Assembly (NCBI RefSeq): GCF_009177065.1
Contig: NZ_WEZF01000010.1
Coordinates: 1 to 64,000, forward strand
Source of the DNA: Tautonia marina
Lineage (GTDB): Bacteria; Planctomycetota; Planctomycetia; Isosphaerales; Isosphaeraceae
Length of the DNA stretch: 64,000 nt
Direction of reading: 5' to 3'
Below the pieces are notes generated by a model that did no database searches, was not told the DNA's origin, and saw only the letters and a list, made by a program, of their open reading frames with translations. This document shows positions 7,394 through 15,267 of this stretch, piece by piece (positions within the stretch are counted from its first letter, which is position 1; each line of letters opens with the position of its first letter). The translations under genes were made by a program, and so were the position numbers.

Positions 7394-9190
7394 ATGGATT
7401 CTGTTTACAACAGTCCCATCCCTCTGGCAATATCCCCTGACGAACTGATCGTCGACAACTTCGCTGGTGGCGGCGGCGCGTCGCTCGGCATCGGCATGGC
7501 CCTTGGCCGGTCACCGGACATCGCCATCAACCACGACCAGGAAGCGATCGCGATGCACGCCGCGAACCATCCAGAGACGAAGCACTACTGCGAGGACGTC
7601 TGGCACGTCGACCCCGTCGAGGCCTGCGCCGGTCGCCCGGTCGGCCTCGCTTGGTTCAGCCCGGACTGCAAGCACTTCTCGAAGGCCAAGGGCGGCAAGC
7701 CCGTCAGCAAAAAGATCCGCGGCCTCGCCTGGGTCGTGATCCGGTGGGCGAAGGCCGTCAAGCCGCGCGTCATCATCCTGGAGAACGTCGAGGAGTTTCA
7801 GGACTGGGGACCGGTCCTCCCCAACGGCCAGCCGTGCCCATTGCGGAAGGGCTTAACTTTCCGCCGCTGGAAGTCCCAGCTCGAAAACCTTGGGTACCGC
7901 GTCGAGCTGAAAGTCCTTCGGGCGTCGGACTTCGGCACACCCACAATTCGCAAGCGGCTATTCATGGTCGCCCGCTGTGACGGACTGCCGATCCGTTGGC
8001 CTGAGCCTACGCACGCAGATCCCAAGAAGATCCAGCAAGACCTGTTCAGCATCAACCTTAAGCCCTGGCGGACCGCCGCCGAGTGCATCGACTGGTCGCT
8101 GCCGTGCCCGAGCATCTTCGATCGAGACCGTCCACTGGCGGAGAACACGCTCCGCCGGATCGCCGCTGGTATCCGCCGGTTCGTCATCGAGGCGAGCGAG
8201 CCGTTCATCGTCAACCTGACCCATCACGGCAGCGACCGCGTCGAATCGCTCGATGAGCCGTTTCGAACCGTGACGGGGGCGAACCGCGGCGAGAAGGCGC
8301 TGGTGACGCCGTTCATCGCGCGAACCGCGCACGGCGACGTCGACAAGAACGGCAAGCGTCGGGGCAAAGGTCAGCATTCGGTAGGCGAGCCGCTCCATAC
8401 GGTGACCGCGTCCGGCGACTATGCCATTTGCACACCGTTCCTTGCCGGCGTCGGTGGCCGGGCCGGTCAGTCCCCAGAGCGCTCGCCGGACATGCCCTAT
8501 CAGACGATCACGGCGAAAGCGGATGCCGCTCTCGTATCCCCTATACTCGTCGGCACTGGCGGACCGGCCTACTCGGCAAAGCCCCGCCCTGCCGGGCAGC
8601 CCATCCACACGATGACGACAGACTCGCGGGCGGCCCTCGTGTCCGCGTTTCTTGCCCAGCACAACAGCGAGCGAGGGGACGGCGTGAAGGCGGGCCGTAA
8701 GGCAACCGAGCCTGTGAGCACGATCACGTCGTCCGGATCCCACCAGCAGGTAGTGACGTCCCACCTGCTCAAGCTCTACGGGACTTGCAGGGACGGCCAG
8801 CCGGTGACCGAGCCGGTCTCGACGATCCGGGCCGAGGGGACCCACCTCGCGGAGGTCCGGGCCTTCCTGATCAAATACTTCGGCACCGACCAAGACCCGA
8901 GGCTCGAGGAACCATTGCATACCGTCACCAGCAAGGACCGATTCGGCCTGGTCACCGTCCGGGGCGAGGACTATGTGATCGTGGATATCGGCCTTCGGAT
9001 GCTGACCCCGCCCGAACTCTACCGGGCGCAGGGCTTCCCCGAGCACTACCTGATCAGCCCGGTCATCGGCGGCAAGCGGCTCAGCAAGACCGCCCAGGTC
9101 CGGATGTGCGGCAACTCGGTCTGCCCGCCGATCGCGGCCGCGGTTGCGAGGGCGCAATTTGAAACCGCTCCTCTGGCGAGGGCGGCATGA
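7394..9190 (+). CDS. DNA cytosine-C5 methyltransferase with internal repeats (598 aa)
   Basis: The enzyme transfers a methyl group from S-adenosylmethionine to cytosine in DNA. Motif I (NFAGGGGASLGIG, about residues 22-34), the catalytic cysteine motif SPDCKHFS (Cys92; classical enzymes have PCQ) and ENVEEF (about 130) are present. A RKRLFMVARC motif follows, and the C-terminal motifs end in MCGNSVCPPIAAA. Between motifs VIII and IX lie about seven repeats of the form EPxxTVTxxxxxALV. I use the ATG at 7394, which has GGAG upstream; an ATG at 7379 is the alternative. The gene overlaps the next methyltransferase by 4 bp. Likely role: protection of element DNA from restriction. Confidence 0.88.
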   Translation: MDSVYNSPIPLAISPDELIVDNFAGGGGASLGIGMALGRSPDIAINHDQEAIAMHAANHPETKHYCEDVWHVDPVEACAGRPVGLAWFSPDCKHFSKAKGGKPVSKKIRGLAWVVIRWAKAVKPRVIILENVEEFQDWGPVLPNGQPCPLRKGLTFRRWKSQLENLGYRVELKVLRASDFGTPTIRKRLFMVARCDGLPIRWPEPTHADPKKIQQDLFSINLKPWRTAAECIDWSLPCPSIFDRDRPLAENTLRRIAAGIRRFVIEASEPFIVNLTHHGSDRVESLDEPFRTVTGANRGEKALVTPFIARTAHGDVDKNGKRRGKGQHSVGEPLHTVTASGDYAICTPFLAGVGGRAGQSPERSPDMPYQTITAKADAALVSPILVGTGGPAYSAKPRPAGQPIHTMTTDSRAALVSAFLAQHNSERGDGVKAGRKATEPVSTITSSGSHQQVVTSHLLKLYGTCRDGQPVTEPVSTIRAEGTHLAEVRAFLIKYFGTDQDPRLEEPLHTVTSKDRFGLVTVRGEDYVIVDIGLRMLTPPELYRAQGFPEHYLISPVIGGKRLSKTAQVRMCGNSVCPPIAAAVARAQFETAPLARAA

Positions 9191-10218
9191 CGATCACCAT
9201 CCTCACCGGCTGCTGCCTCTCCCTGCTTGCGACGCTTCCCGACCAGTCGGTTCATACCTGCGTGACAAGTCCGCCGTATTGGGGACTGCGGGACTACGGC
9301 ATCACCGGTCAGTTTGGTCTTGAGCAGACGCCTGCTGAGTTCATCCAGCACATGGTCCGCGTGTTCCGCGACGTGCGGCGGGTGCTGCGGGATAACGGCA
9401 CTCTCTGGCTGAATATCGGGGACAGCTATGCCGGACACTCTGGAGGCAATCAAGGAAAGAATGGTTGGCGGTCTGACCGCACTTTCACAGCCCGCGTGGC
9501 GGATAAGTTTGGGTCAGGCTTAAAGCCCAAGGACCTCGTCGGTATCCCGTGGCGCCTCGCGTTCGCCCTCCAGGACGACGGCTGGTTCCTTCGCAGCGAC
9601 ATCATCTGGTCGAAGCCGAACCCGATGCCCGAGAGCGTGACTGATCGGCCGACGAAGTCGCACGAGTACCTTTTCCTCCTGACCAAGAGCGAGCGGTATT
9701 ACTATGACCGCGAGGCCATCGCCGAGCCGTGCCGCTGGAATCCTGGCGACACCAAGATGCCGGATGGATGGGATACCGGTCCAGGGGCCCATGGTCGTTA
9801 TCACCGAGCCGGCCGCGAGCAAGGTGTTCGAATCAAGCGAAGCGGCAATAAAGAGCGGAAGTCCGGTTCTGCGCGTGGCTGCCCAGAAGGGACAGGGGCG
9901 AACGTGTGCGGGTCAGTACCGTGGGAAGGAACGACCCGGAACAAGCGGTCCGTTTGGACGGTAGCGACCAAGCCCTTCTCCGACGCCCACTTTGCCACCT
10001 ACCCTCCTGAGCTGATCGAACCATGCGTCCTCGCAGGCAGCCCCATCGGAGGCACCGTTCTCGACCCATTCTTCGGTGCAGGAACGACTGGCTTGGTCGC
10101 TGACCGCCACGGGCGGCACTGCATCGGAATAGAACTCAACCCGGACTACGTGCAGATCGCCGAGCGGCGGCTTCGAAAGGACGCGGGAATGTTCGCCGAC
10201 ATCGTCGTCGCGGCGTGA
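9187..10218 (+). CDS. N4-cytosine/N6-adenine DNA methyltransferase (343 aa)
   Basis: The protein belongs to the beta-type DNA methyltransferases that modify the exocyclic amino group of adenine or cytosine. The catalytic motif IV is TSPPYWGLRDYG at about residues 27-38. The AdoMet-binding motif I, DPFFGAGTTG, lies near the C terminus, followed by GIELNPDYVQIAERRL. This order (motif IV before motif I) defines the beta class. It is translationally coupled to the cytosine methyltransferase (ATGA overlap). No classical restriction enzyme partner is next to it, so it is probably an orphan modification enzyme. Confidence 0.9.
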   Translation: MTITILTGCCLSLLATLPDQSVHTCVTSPPYWGLRDYGITGQFGLEQTPAEFIQHMVRVFRDVRRVLRDNGTLWLNIGDSYAGHSGGNQGKNGWRSDRTFTARVADKFGSGLKPKDLVGIPWRLAFALQDDGWFLRSDIIWSKPNPMPESVTDRPTKSHEYLFLLTKSERYYYDREAIAEPCRWNPGDTKMPDGWDTGPGAHGRYHRAGREQGVRIKRSGNKERKSGSARGCPEGTGANVCGSVPWEGTTRNKRSVWTVATKPFSDAHFATYPPELIEPCVLAGSPIGGTVLDPFFGAGTTGLVADRHGRHCIGIELNPDYVQIAERRLRKDAGMFADIVVAA

Positions 10219-10240
10219 TCATCGACAACCCATTGCGTGC

Positions 10241-10972
10241 TTATAATTCAAGCCGACCTGATGCGGTTTTAAGCATTTCGACGACAGTCGTCGACAGCGT
10301 TTCAACAGTGTGGCCAGCAGGCATTGCCATTTCGCCCTCACCCAAAAGATGGTCAGCGAGGATTAGCATCAAGCCCCGCCAGTTGGTATTTGTATCGCTA
10401 TGAAGGTCCATGAGTGACAGAAGGTGTCCAGGGGTGGCAGCCGGGATGAACATTTCCTTCGATACAGCCACCTGCCCATTCGATGCACCTTGGCCAATAG
10501 CTGCCAGCAGATTGGTCGATGCAGTCCGCACAGTGTGGTGTCGGTCGATAATACTCTGAGCGATGCCAGCTATTATGTAAATGTCTGTGAAGTTGTACTG
10601 GACCGAGACATTCTGACCGTTGACCGTGAGCTGCATCAGGACGACCGCCCCCTCCACTCCTGGCGAAGCAGCGGGCTCATACCCAAAGCGCTCCCAGTTC
10701 CTAGGAACCGGCCTCAGCACGTATTTCTTAATGTCATCCCAGCGTTTCTTCTTAGAGGTGTTCAGTAAAGTTTTGAGCTGCAGGCGAACGACTCGGTCTG
10801 CGTCATCTAGGATCGCATCAAAACCATCATGATCGACGTCCGAATAATACGACCGCAGGTGATAGCCTCTCTCGGCAGCCGCCACTTTGGTGTCGTACAA
10901 GAGTCGGCAGTTGAAAATCTCCTCTCGCGCGTGACTGTTCCCAGACTCCTGGAGGTATTCGACCAGAGGCAT
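10241..10972 (-). CDS. Putative PD-(D/E)xK-like nuclease or defence protein (243 aa)
   Basis: This gene is convergent with the two methyltransferase genes and has a GGAG site before its ATG. The segment YYSDVDHDGFDAIL...VVRLQLKT (about residues 42-70) has the D-x(13-16)-Q-x-K spacing found in several PD-(D/E)xK restriction-like and DUF4365-like proteins. That assignment is tentative. Its base composition is visibly less GC-rich than its neighbours, which suggests recent acquisition. If it is a nuclease, the adjacent methyltransferases could be protective. Confidence 0.55.
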   Translation of the reverse strand: MPLVEYLQESGNSHAREEIFNCRLLYDTKVAAAERGYHLRSYYSDVDHDGFDAILDDADRVVRLQLKTLLNTSKKKRWDDIKKYVLRPVPRNWERFGYEPAASPGVEGAVVLMQLTVNGQNVSVQYNFTDIYIIAGIAQSIIDRHHTVRTASTNLLAAIGQGASNGQVAVSKEMFIPAATPGHLLSLMDLHSDTNTNWRGLMLILADHLLGEGEMAMPAGHTVETLSTTVVEMLKTASGRLEL

Positions 10973-11135
10973 CCGACTGCTCCAATCAGGGAAGGTTAGG
11001 GATCGCCCTGGAGTCCTTCCATTCTACTTGATCCTTCGGCCGGATAAAGCGGGTGCTTGGGCTCGCCCTTGTCCTCTACTTTCCGGTCCCACCCCGCTCA
11101 TGTGGCCTTTGGACGGGGAAGCTGAAGCCGCAGTC

Positions 11136-11232
11136 GGCCGGGTCAATCCTGCAGCGGGACCCTGCCCCCTTCGGTTGACCCGGCCGCCTCTGGCGGCTTC
11201 GGGGCGCTCCCGTAAGGCCCGATAGGCGGGCC
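11136..11232 (+). promoter_or_regulatory. Structured leader upstream of the 88-aa gene
   Basis: GGCCGGGTCAA (11136-11146) and TTGACCCGGCC (11175-11185) form a perfect 11-bp stem. A second hairpin, GGCCCG/CGGGCC (11216-11221 with 11227-11232), lies 25 nt before the ATG at 11258. The second hairpin matches the one before 7131 in position and in flanking CCGTAAGGC, with a T-A pair replaced by C-G. The remainder of 10973-11135 holds no gene that I can support. Confidence 0.5.
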
Positions 11233-11257
11233 GGAAACCGAAGAGAAGGAGAACACC

Positions 11258-11524
11258 ATGTCCACCCCCGCCCACAAACTCCGCGATGGCTGCCTGCAGG
11301 CCGTGATCTGGCGAAACCACGGCGAACGTGGCACCTACTACACGGTCAACGTGGCTCGCAGCTACCGCCAGGGCGACGAAACCTGGAAGGAGACCGACTC
11401 GCTCAACGCCGACGACCTGCTGGCCATGGCCGAGCTGCTCCGCGAGGCTTATGCCTGGATCAAGACGCAAAAGCGGGCCGACGCCAAAGGGCTGCGGGAA
11501 CGCGATGGCGTGACTGCGAAGTAG
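11258..11524 (+). CDS. Conserved plasmid/phage protein (88 aa)
   Basis: The pattern AVIWRNHGERGTYYTVNVARSY with a downstream WKETDSLNADDLLAMAELLREA is one I recognise from many small proteins on plasmids and phages. It suggests a short beta sheet followed by a helix, possibly a nucleic-acid-binding fold. An AAGGAG site lies 8 nt upstream. A strong hairpin follows the stop codon. No experimental function can be claimed. Confidence 0.7.
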   Translation: MSTPAHKLRDGCLQAVIWRNHGERGTYYTVNVARSYRQGDETWKETDSLNADDLLAMAELLREAYAWIKTQKRADAKGLRERDGVTAK

Positions 11525-11531
11525 CGGAACC

Positions 11532-11555
11532 GGGGCGGCTTCGTGCCGCCCCTTT
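11532..11555 (+). terminator. Intrinsic terminator-like hairpin
   Basis: GGGGCGGC (11532-11539) and GCCGCCCC (11545-11552) form an 8-bp stem with loop TTCGT, followed by TTTAT. It lies right after the 88-aa gene and overlaps the region before the next start. Confidence 0.65.
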
Positions 11556-11570
11556 ATCATGGAGGATGCT

Positions 11571-11768
11571 ATGTCACCGAAATTCAGCCTGGAAGAGTGC
11601 CTGAAACGCTATTTGTACGACCTCAATGCACGCCTGTACCTGGAATCCACTTCGCCGCCGGTGCCGGAAAGCCACAAGGAATGGCTGGCCGAAATTGTGA
11701 CTCAACAGGAGGATATCCGTTGCGTCCAATACTGGCTGGCGCGGGTGCAGTCTGGGGAAGTGATCTGA
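11571..11768 (+). CDS. Small hypothetical protein (65 aa)
   Basis: The GGAGG ribosome site at 11562-11566 selects the ATG at 11571 rather than the one at 11559. The protein is helical, with LEECLKRYLYDLNARLYLES followed by a second helix. I do not recognise a family. It is bracketed by two terminator-like hairpins, so it may be expressed as its own unit. Confidence 0.55.
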   Translation: MSPKFSLEECLKRYLYDLNARLYLESTSPPVPESHKEWLAEIVTQQEDIRCVQYWLARVQSGEVI

Positions 11769-11776
11769 GCGGAGCG

Positions 11777-11806
11777 GGGGCGGCTCCTTCGGGGGCCGCC
11801 CCTTTC
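11777..11806 (+). terminator. Intrinsic terminator-like hairpin
   Basis: GGGGCGGC (11777-11784) and GCCGCCCC (11795-11802) pair across a 10-nt loop and are followed by TTTCGTTT. The stem is the same as the one at 11532-11552, so the two terminators are near-identical repeats. Confidence 0.65.
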
Positions 11807-11808
11807 GT

Positions 11809-11837
11809 TTGACATCTCCGCAGGGCCGCGCTACTGT
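11809..11837 (+). promoter_or_regulatory. Sigma-70-type promoter candidate
   Basis: TTGACA (11809-11814) and TACTGT (11832-11837) are separated by exactly 17 bp. The promoter starts immediately after the terminator at 11777-11806 and would drive the operon beginning at 11947. Confidence 0.55.
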
Positions 11838-11946
11838 CCCCTCGCTGCGGCGGCGTTCGCGCGACGACCACGGTCCCGGGAGGCCGCCCCCTGAGGCCGG
11901 TGGTTAATCAGCCCGGCCCGCAGCACCTCGATCAGCAAGGAGGCCT

Positions 11947-12465
11947 ATGCCGAGAAAGTCCAGAGCCAAGAAAGCCCAGCCAGAATCCCCCGCCACCGAG
12001 CCCACGCCTATCGCCGCCGTTCTCGAAGAATCTCCTGCCATGGAGGCCATCCGGGCGAGCCGCGAGGCCAAGGAGCGGATCGAGCAGGAATACCCCTTGC
12101 CCGATCCCGCCCTCCAGCTCCCCGCGCCGGAGCCCAAGCAGGCCGAGCCGCAGGCCCCCGCCAAGCCCCGCTGGACCGACCGCTTCAAGTCCATGCGGAG
12201 CTACCCGCAGGAGGGCGTGCGGATGGTCGAGTCCCTCGACCACAGCCGCGTCGGGATAGCCTTCGACAACGACAAGCCGCCGACTTCGGATGAGAAGCTC
12301 GCCATGCAGTTCCCCGACGAAAGTCGCAGGGATCACGGCTTCGCCTATGACAAGAAGCCGAAGGTCTGGGAGCAAGCGGCATCCCCCGAAAGCCGTGACG
12401 CCGCGATCAAGCTGGCGGACACGATCGCCCAGCGTCGCCGGGAAGAGTCCGAGCGTGAGCGCTAA
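11947..12465 (+). CDS. Hypothetical protein with basic, proline-rich N terminus (172 aa)
   Basis: A very strong AAGGAGG site precedes the ATG. Residues 1-70 are basic, alanine- and proline-rich and likely disordered (RKSRAKKAQ, then PAPEPKQAEPQAP). The C-terminal half is charged, with an RRREESERER tail. I do not recognise a family. The gene begins a tightly overlapping operon that runs to 13130 under the promoter at 11809. Confidence 0.6.
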   Translation: MPRKSRAKKAQPESPATEPTPIAAVLEESPAMEAIRASREAKERIEQEYPLPDPALQLPAPEPKQAEPQAPAKPRWTDRFKSMRSYPQEGVRMVESLDHSRVGIAFDNDKPPTSDEKLAMQFPDESRRDHGFAYDKKPKVWEQAASPESRDAAIKLADTIAQRRREESERER

Positions 12466-12739
12466 GCCCGCCACCGGGCGAGACTTCCAGCCCTGCCCGG
12501 AGAAGCCCATCGTCTTCGGGCCAGGGGGCGTCCCTGAAGCCCGAGAACGGCTGCTCTTCGAGAAGGTCACCGAGCTCGCCTTCTCCCAGAACGAGACCTG
12601 CCGCGTCAGCCGCGAGCGGGACTCCCTGGCCAAGGCCCTCGAGCAGATCGCAGCCGGGCATGTGCAGGAACCGCGGCAATTCGCCAGCGAGATCCTCGCC
12701 AGACTGGCGAGCGGTAGCCTCCGGAAGGTGGGCGCATGA
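12455..12739 (+). CDS. Hypothetical protein (94 aa), GTG start
   Basis: The frame starts with GTG at 12455, inside the end of the previous gene, with GGAAGAG upstream. It ends in an ATGA overlap with the next gene. The middle of the protein is a long charged helix (RERLLFEKVTELAFSQNE...). It resembles small regulatory or structural phage proteins but no family is evident. Confidence 0.55.
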   Translation: MSAKPATGRDFQPCPEKPIVFGPGGVPEARERLLFEKVTELAFSQNETCRVSRERDSLAKALEQIAAGHVQEPRQFASEILARLASGSLRKVGA

Positions 12740-12975
12740 CCTGGCAGAACCGCATCAAGGGCATCCAGGTCGGCGACACCGTCCGCTACTCACGAACCTG
12801 GCTCCAGTCCACCGGCACAATCACCGGCGACCTGCCTCGGGCCAAGGGCATCGTCACGGCCATCAAGGACCTCGGCAGCACGAAGATCGCCACCATCGAA
12901 TGGGACAAGCCGGACATCCCGGAGCGGGTGAACGTCGCCAATCTCTCGAAGGTGAAGCAGCGCGAGGTTGAGTGA
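12736..12975 (+). CDS. Small beta-rich hypothetical protein (79 aa)
   Basis: The sequence begins IKGIQVGDTVRYSRTWL and continues with KGIVTAI...KIATIEWDKPDIPERVNVANL, a pattern typical of a small KOW/SH3-like beta barrel. This type of short protein is frequent in phage and plasmid early regions. It is coupled by 4-bp overlaps to both neighbours. The function is unknown. Confidence 0.6.
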   Translation: MTWQNRIKGIQVGDTVRYSRTWLQSTGTITGDLPRAKGIVTAIKDLGSTKIATIEWDKPDIPERVNVANLSKVKQREVE

Positions 12976-13130
12976 CCCGAGGCTCCGCAGGCGGGCGGGA
13001 GACGCTCAGGAGGCACGGGGTCGAGCACTTCCGCGAGATCGGACGCAAAGGCTTCCAGAGCTTTACAGACCGCTACTTCCAAGGTGACCGGCAGCAGGCC
13101 GGTGACTGGCTCAGGACGCGGGCCCATTAG
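12972..13130 (+). CDS. Small basic protein (52 aa) ending at an in-frame amber codon
   Basis: The GTG start at 12972 overlaps the previous stop. The sequence RHGVEHFREIGRKGFQSFTDRYFQGD resembles short GxxGF-repeat (con-10/stress-like) proteins seen in phages. The TAG at 13128-13130 is followed in the same frame by 37 further sense codons that read RRIESFVERELARRLENG and end in TAA at 13242. The extension looks protein-like, so the gene may be a longer protein interrupted by a nonsense codon, or one extended by readthrough. Confidence 0.5.
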   Translation: MTRGSAGGRETLRRHGVEHFREIGRKGFQSFTDRYFQGDRQQAGDWLRTRAH

Positions 13131-13244
13131 CGGCGGATCGAGTCGTTCGTGGAGCGGGAGCTTGCCCGCAGGCTCGAAAACGGTGAGCGGACGGTCTGCG
13201 AGGAATTGCCCGTGCTCAGTGAGCCGGGCGAGGTTCCTTTTTAA

Positions 13245-14315
13245 TCATGTAATTTCATCGTGATCCCCGGATTGCCCGCGAACGACGTGGACATTCTCGC
13301 AACCCGCCTTTTCCAACAGTTGCTCCACCTTGCCCTCGTATCCCGGCGCGGACTCGGGACTGACCACAACTTCAAGAATCGCGCCGGCCAGCTTCATCGG
13401 AAGGTTGAATCCGGGAACTTTCTTGCTCCTGACATCCTTGGAGACCCGCTTGATCTCCTCCGCCTTCGGAACACTAGCCTCCATAATTGCTTCGACGCGT
13501 TCTCGGTGGAACTCAGGTCCCTCATTCGTGAAAGGGCCCCAAGCTTTCCTGAAGTAAGCGATCGCTTCCTCCTCGGAACTGAAAGCCAACCGCTCGTTCA
13601 TATTGATGGTCACTGTTTTTGAGACGGTGAAGTTGATCTTTGCCAGCGCTGGGGACCTGGCGGAGAACCTGACTTCCCTTTGGTGCTTATACTTGCTTCG
13701 AACGAGCGAGAGGATGCCTTTGGCTCCGTCGTTCAGCGTGAAGTAAACGCCATGGCTCACATAGCCGACCTGGCAGACATCCGGGCGAGATGCTTCAGGT
13801 AGGTTTTGCGCACCAAGCAGGGCCTCCTTGACCAGGCCGACCGTGGACCGTACAGCTACGCCATCCTTACCTTGCTTCTTTGAATGGCGTCCCGAGAATC
13901 GCCACATCTTCGGATCCACGTTCTCGTTCATTTGCCAGCACGAGGCTCCGTAGAGGTCAGCGGTAGCCTCTATGGCGTCGTAAAGGTGCGCATTGCTGAC
14001 CGAGAGGTAGAGTTCACGGAGAGCAGCCGCTTCCTTCTTCTTCAGACCCTTCTTCTTGATCACCTTCTCGATGTACTTCTCTCTCTGCCTACTCCGGGCG
14101 GGGAGCTTGCCCTCGAAGCGGTCCTTGAATGACCATGGGTATCCGAACCAGAGTTGACCAGGAGGCTGGGGCTTTTCACTGCTCGGAGCGCTAATACCCC
14201 AGTCGGCATGGGCTGTGAACGGATCAAGCAACGTGGCAAACTTCGCGGCGTTCATGTAACGCCAAATCACGGTTTCCGGCTCGGGGGACTTGGGATCCGT
14301 ACTCGCCACGGTCAT
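13245..14315 (-). CDS. DUF2971-like protein (356 aa), possible defence effector
   Basis: The order of motifs matches DUF2971-type proteins. WRYMNAAKFATLL is at the start, then FGYPWSFKDRFEG (about residues 57-69), SCWQMNENVDPKMWRF (about 125-140), VGYVSHGVYF, a KHQREVRF block and a late VVVSPESAPGYEGKVEQLL. Its biochemical activity is not established, although such proteins occur in phage-defence contexts. The start overlaps the stop of the upstream HTH gene by 4 bp, so the two form one minus-strand operon inside a plus-strand region. Confidence 0.65.
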   Translation of the reverse strand: MTVASTDPKSPEPETVIWRYMNAAKFATLLDPFTAHADWGISAPSSEKPQPPGQLWFGYPWSFKDRFEGKLPARSRQREKYIEKVIKKKGLKKKEAAALRELYLSVSNAHLYDAIEATADLYGASCWQMNENVDPKMWRFSGRHSKKQGKDGVAVRSTVGLVKEALLGAQNLPEASRPDVCQVGYVSHGVYFTLNDGAKGILSLVRSKYKHQREVRFSARSPALAKINFTVSKTVTINMNERLAFSSEEEAIAYFRKAWGPFTNEGPEFHRERVEAIMEASVPKAEEIKRVSKDVRSKKVPGFNLPMKLAGAILEVVVSPESAPGYEGKVEQLLEKAGCENVHVVRGQSGDHDEIT

Positions 14316-14959
14316 CGGCTCTCTCCGCCTTGGGTGCCGTGCCTGTCTTTGTTCATGCGGTAGAGCGCGATGAAGGGGAAGCCTGCGGGCACAGACTGTC
14401 CCGCTACTTCGAAGGTGGCGCCACGGGCGTCGAGGACGGTCCGCTCGATCACGTCACCCAACCCTTCGATCGCGATCCCGACGTCCCTGGTCGGTGAGAA
14501 GGAAGCCCCAGAACCCAACCCTACCCCGCCTCGCTTCTTGATCAGAGGGTCACGAGTGGCCGCGGGCAAGCGGTTCAGAATCTGGTGGGCAGTGAGCCAG
14601 GCGTGGCTCCCATTCGTGTCCACTGCATCCTGGACAACTTGGAGCACCTCTTGCTGAAGTGGCGTCATCGCTGATGGCTCCTTGAGCGCGTAGAACTCCA
14701 GCATCGTCGAGCCAGCCGCCTCGACGATCCGCTCGATCGTAACTAGGCCCGGATTCGCGGTTTCTCCTCGAACGATCTTCCACACGGCCTGCCGGTCGAG
14801 CCCGGCGGCTTTGGCGAGGTCTACGACATTGAGGCCCTTCAGCGCCAGCAGCGAACGGATACGCTGGGCGGGGGTCAGCCTTATTTCCTCGATGGGGTTG
14901 CTTCTCCAGCGGGACGCGAGTCGGCTTCGACCTGAATGGTACGGACCGTCCTGATCCAC
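14312..14959 (-). CDS. XRE-type regulator with C-terminal extension (about 215 aa)
   Basis: The N-terminal part contains a lambda-repressor-like helix-turn-helix: RIRSLLALKGLNVVDLAKAAGLDRQAVWKIVRGETANPGLVTIERIVEAAG. A C-terminal domain of about 110 residues of unknown type follows. No ATG lies at a sensible place. I propose the GTG at 14959, which has a GAGGGA site; a longer frame to 15232 covers non-coding leader sequence. Coupling to the DUF2971-like gene suggests an antitoxin or repressor role. Confidence 0.6.
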   Translation of the reverse strand: MDQDGPYHSGRSRLASRWRSNPIEEIRLTPAQRIRSLLALKGLNVVDLAKAAGLDRQAVWKIVRGETANPGLVTIERIVEAAGSTMLEFYALKEPSAMTPLQQEVLQVVQDAVDTNGSHAWLTAHQILNRLPAATRDPLIKKRGGVGLGSGASFSPTRDVGIAIEGLGDVIERTVLDARGATFEVAGQSVPAGFPFIALYRMNKDRHGTQGGESR

Positions 14960-15023
14960 GTCAACAATAGTCCCTCTGGATTTTCTTCGCGTCTCCCCTC
15001 CGGGGCCGGGCCATCCCGGGGTG

Positions 15024-15238
15024 CGCTTCGCTCCCGTCGCTACGCGACCTGGCGCCCTCCCTGTCCCTGACGTGGGAAGAAGGGGCCTAACGCCCCTCGC
15101 TGCGTCAAGGACCTCGCAAGTCGCCTTCGCATCTTCCGCGCGCTGCACGCTTGTGCAGACGCTCGGCGATCCTTGACTGCGCACACCCCCGCTGAGGGCT
15201 TTTCCTTCGTTCCGGTTGAATGCGCGCGGCATTCAACC
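15024..15238 (+). promoter_or_regulatory. Structured leader upstream of the DUF932 gene
   Basis: This non-coding stretch has four parts in order. First is CGCTTCGCTCCCGTCGC with a GTCGC-TAC-GCGAC hairpin (15024-15067). Second is an outer stem GTCAAGGA/TCCTTGAC (15104-15111 with 15170-15177). Third is an inner hairpin CTGCAC/GTGCAG (15143-15158). Fourth is a 10-bp hairpin GGTTGAATGC/GCATTCAACC (15214-15223 with 15229-15238), 29 nt before the start. A very similar arrangement with partly identical sequence occurs at 25639-25858. Confidence 0.55.
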
Positions 15239-15267
15239 AGACCTTTTCAACGAAGGAGACCACTACC

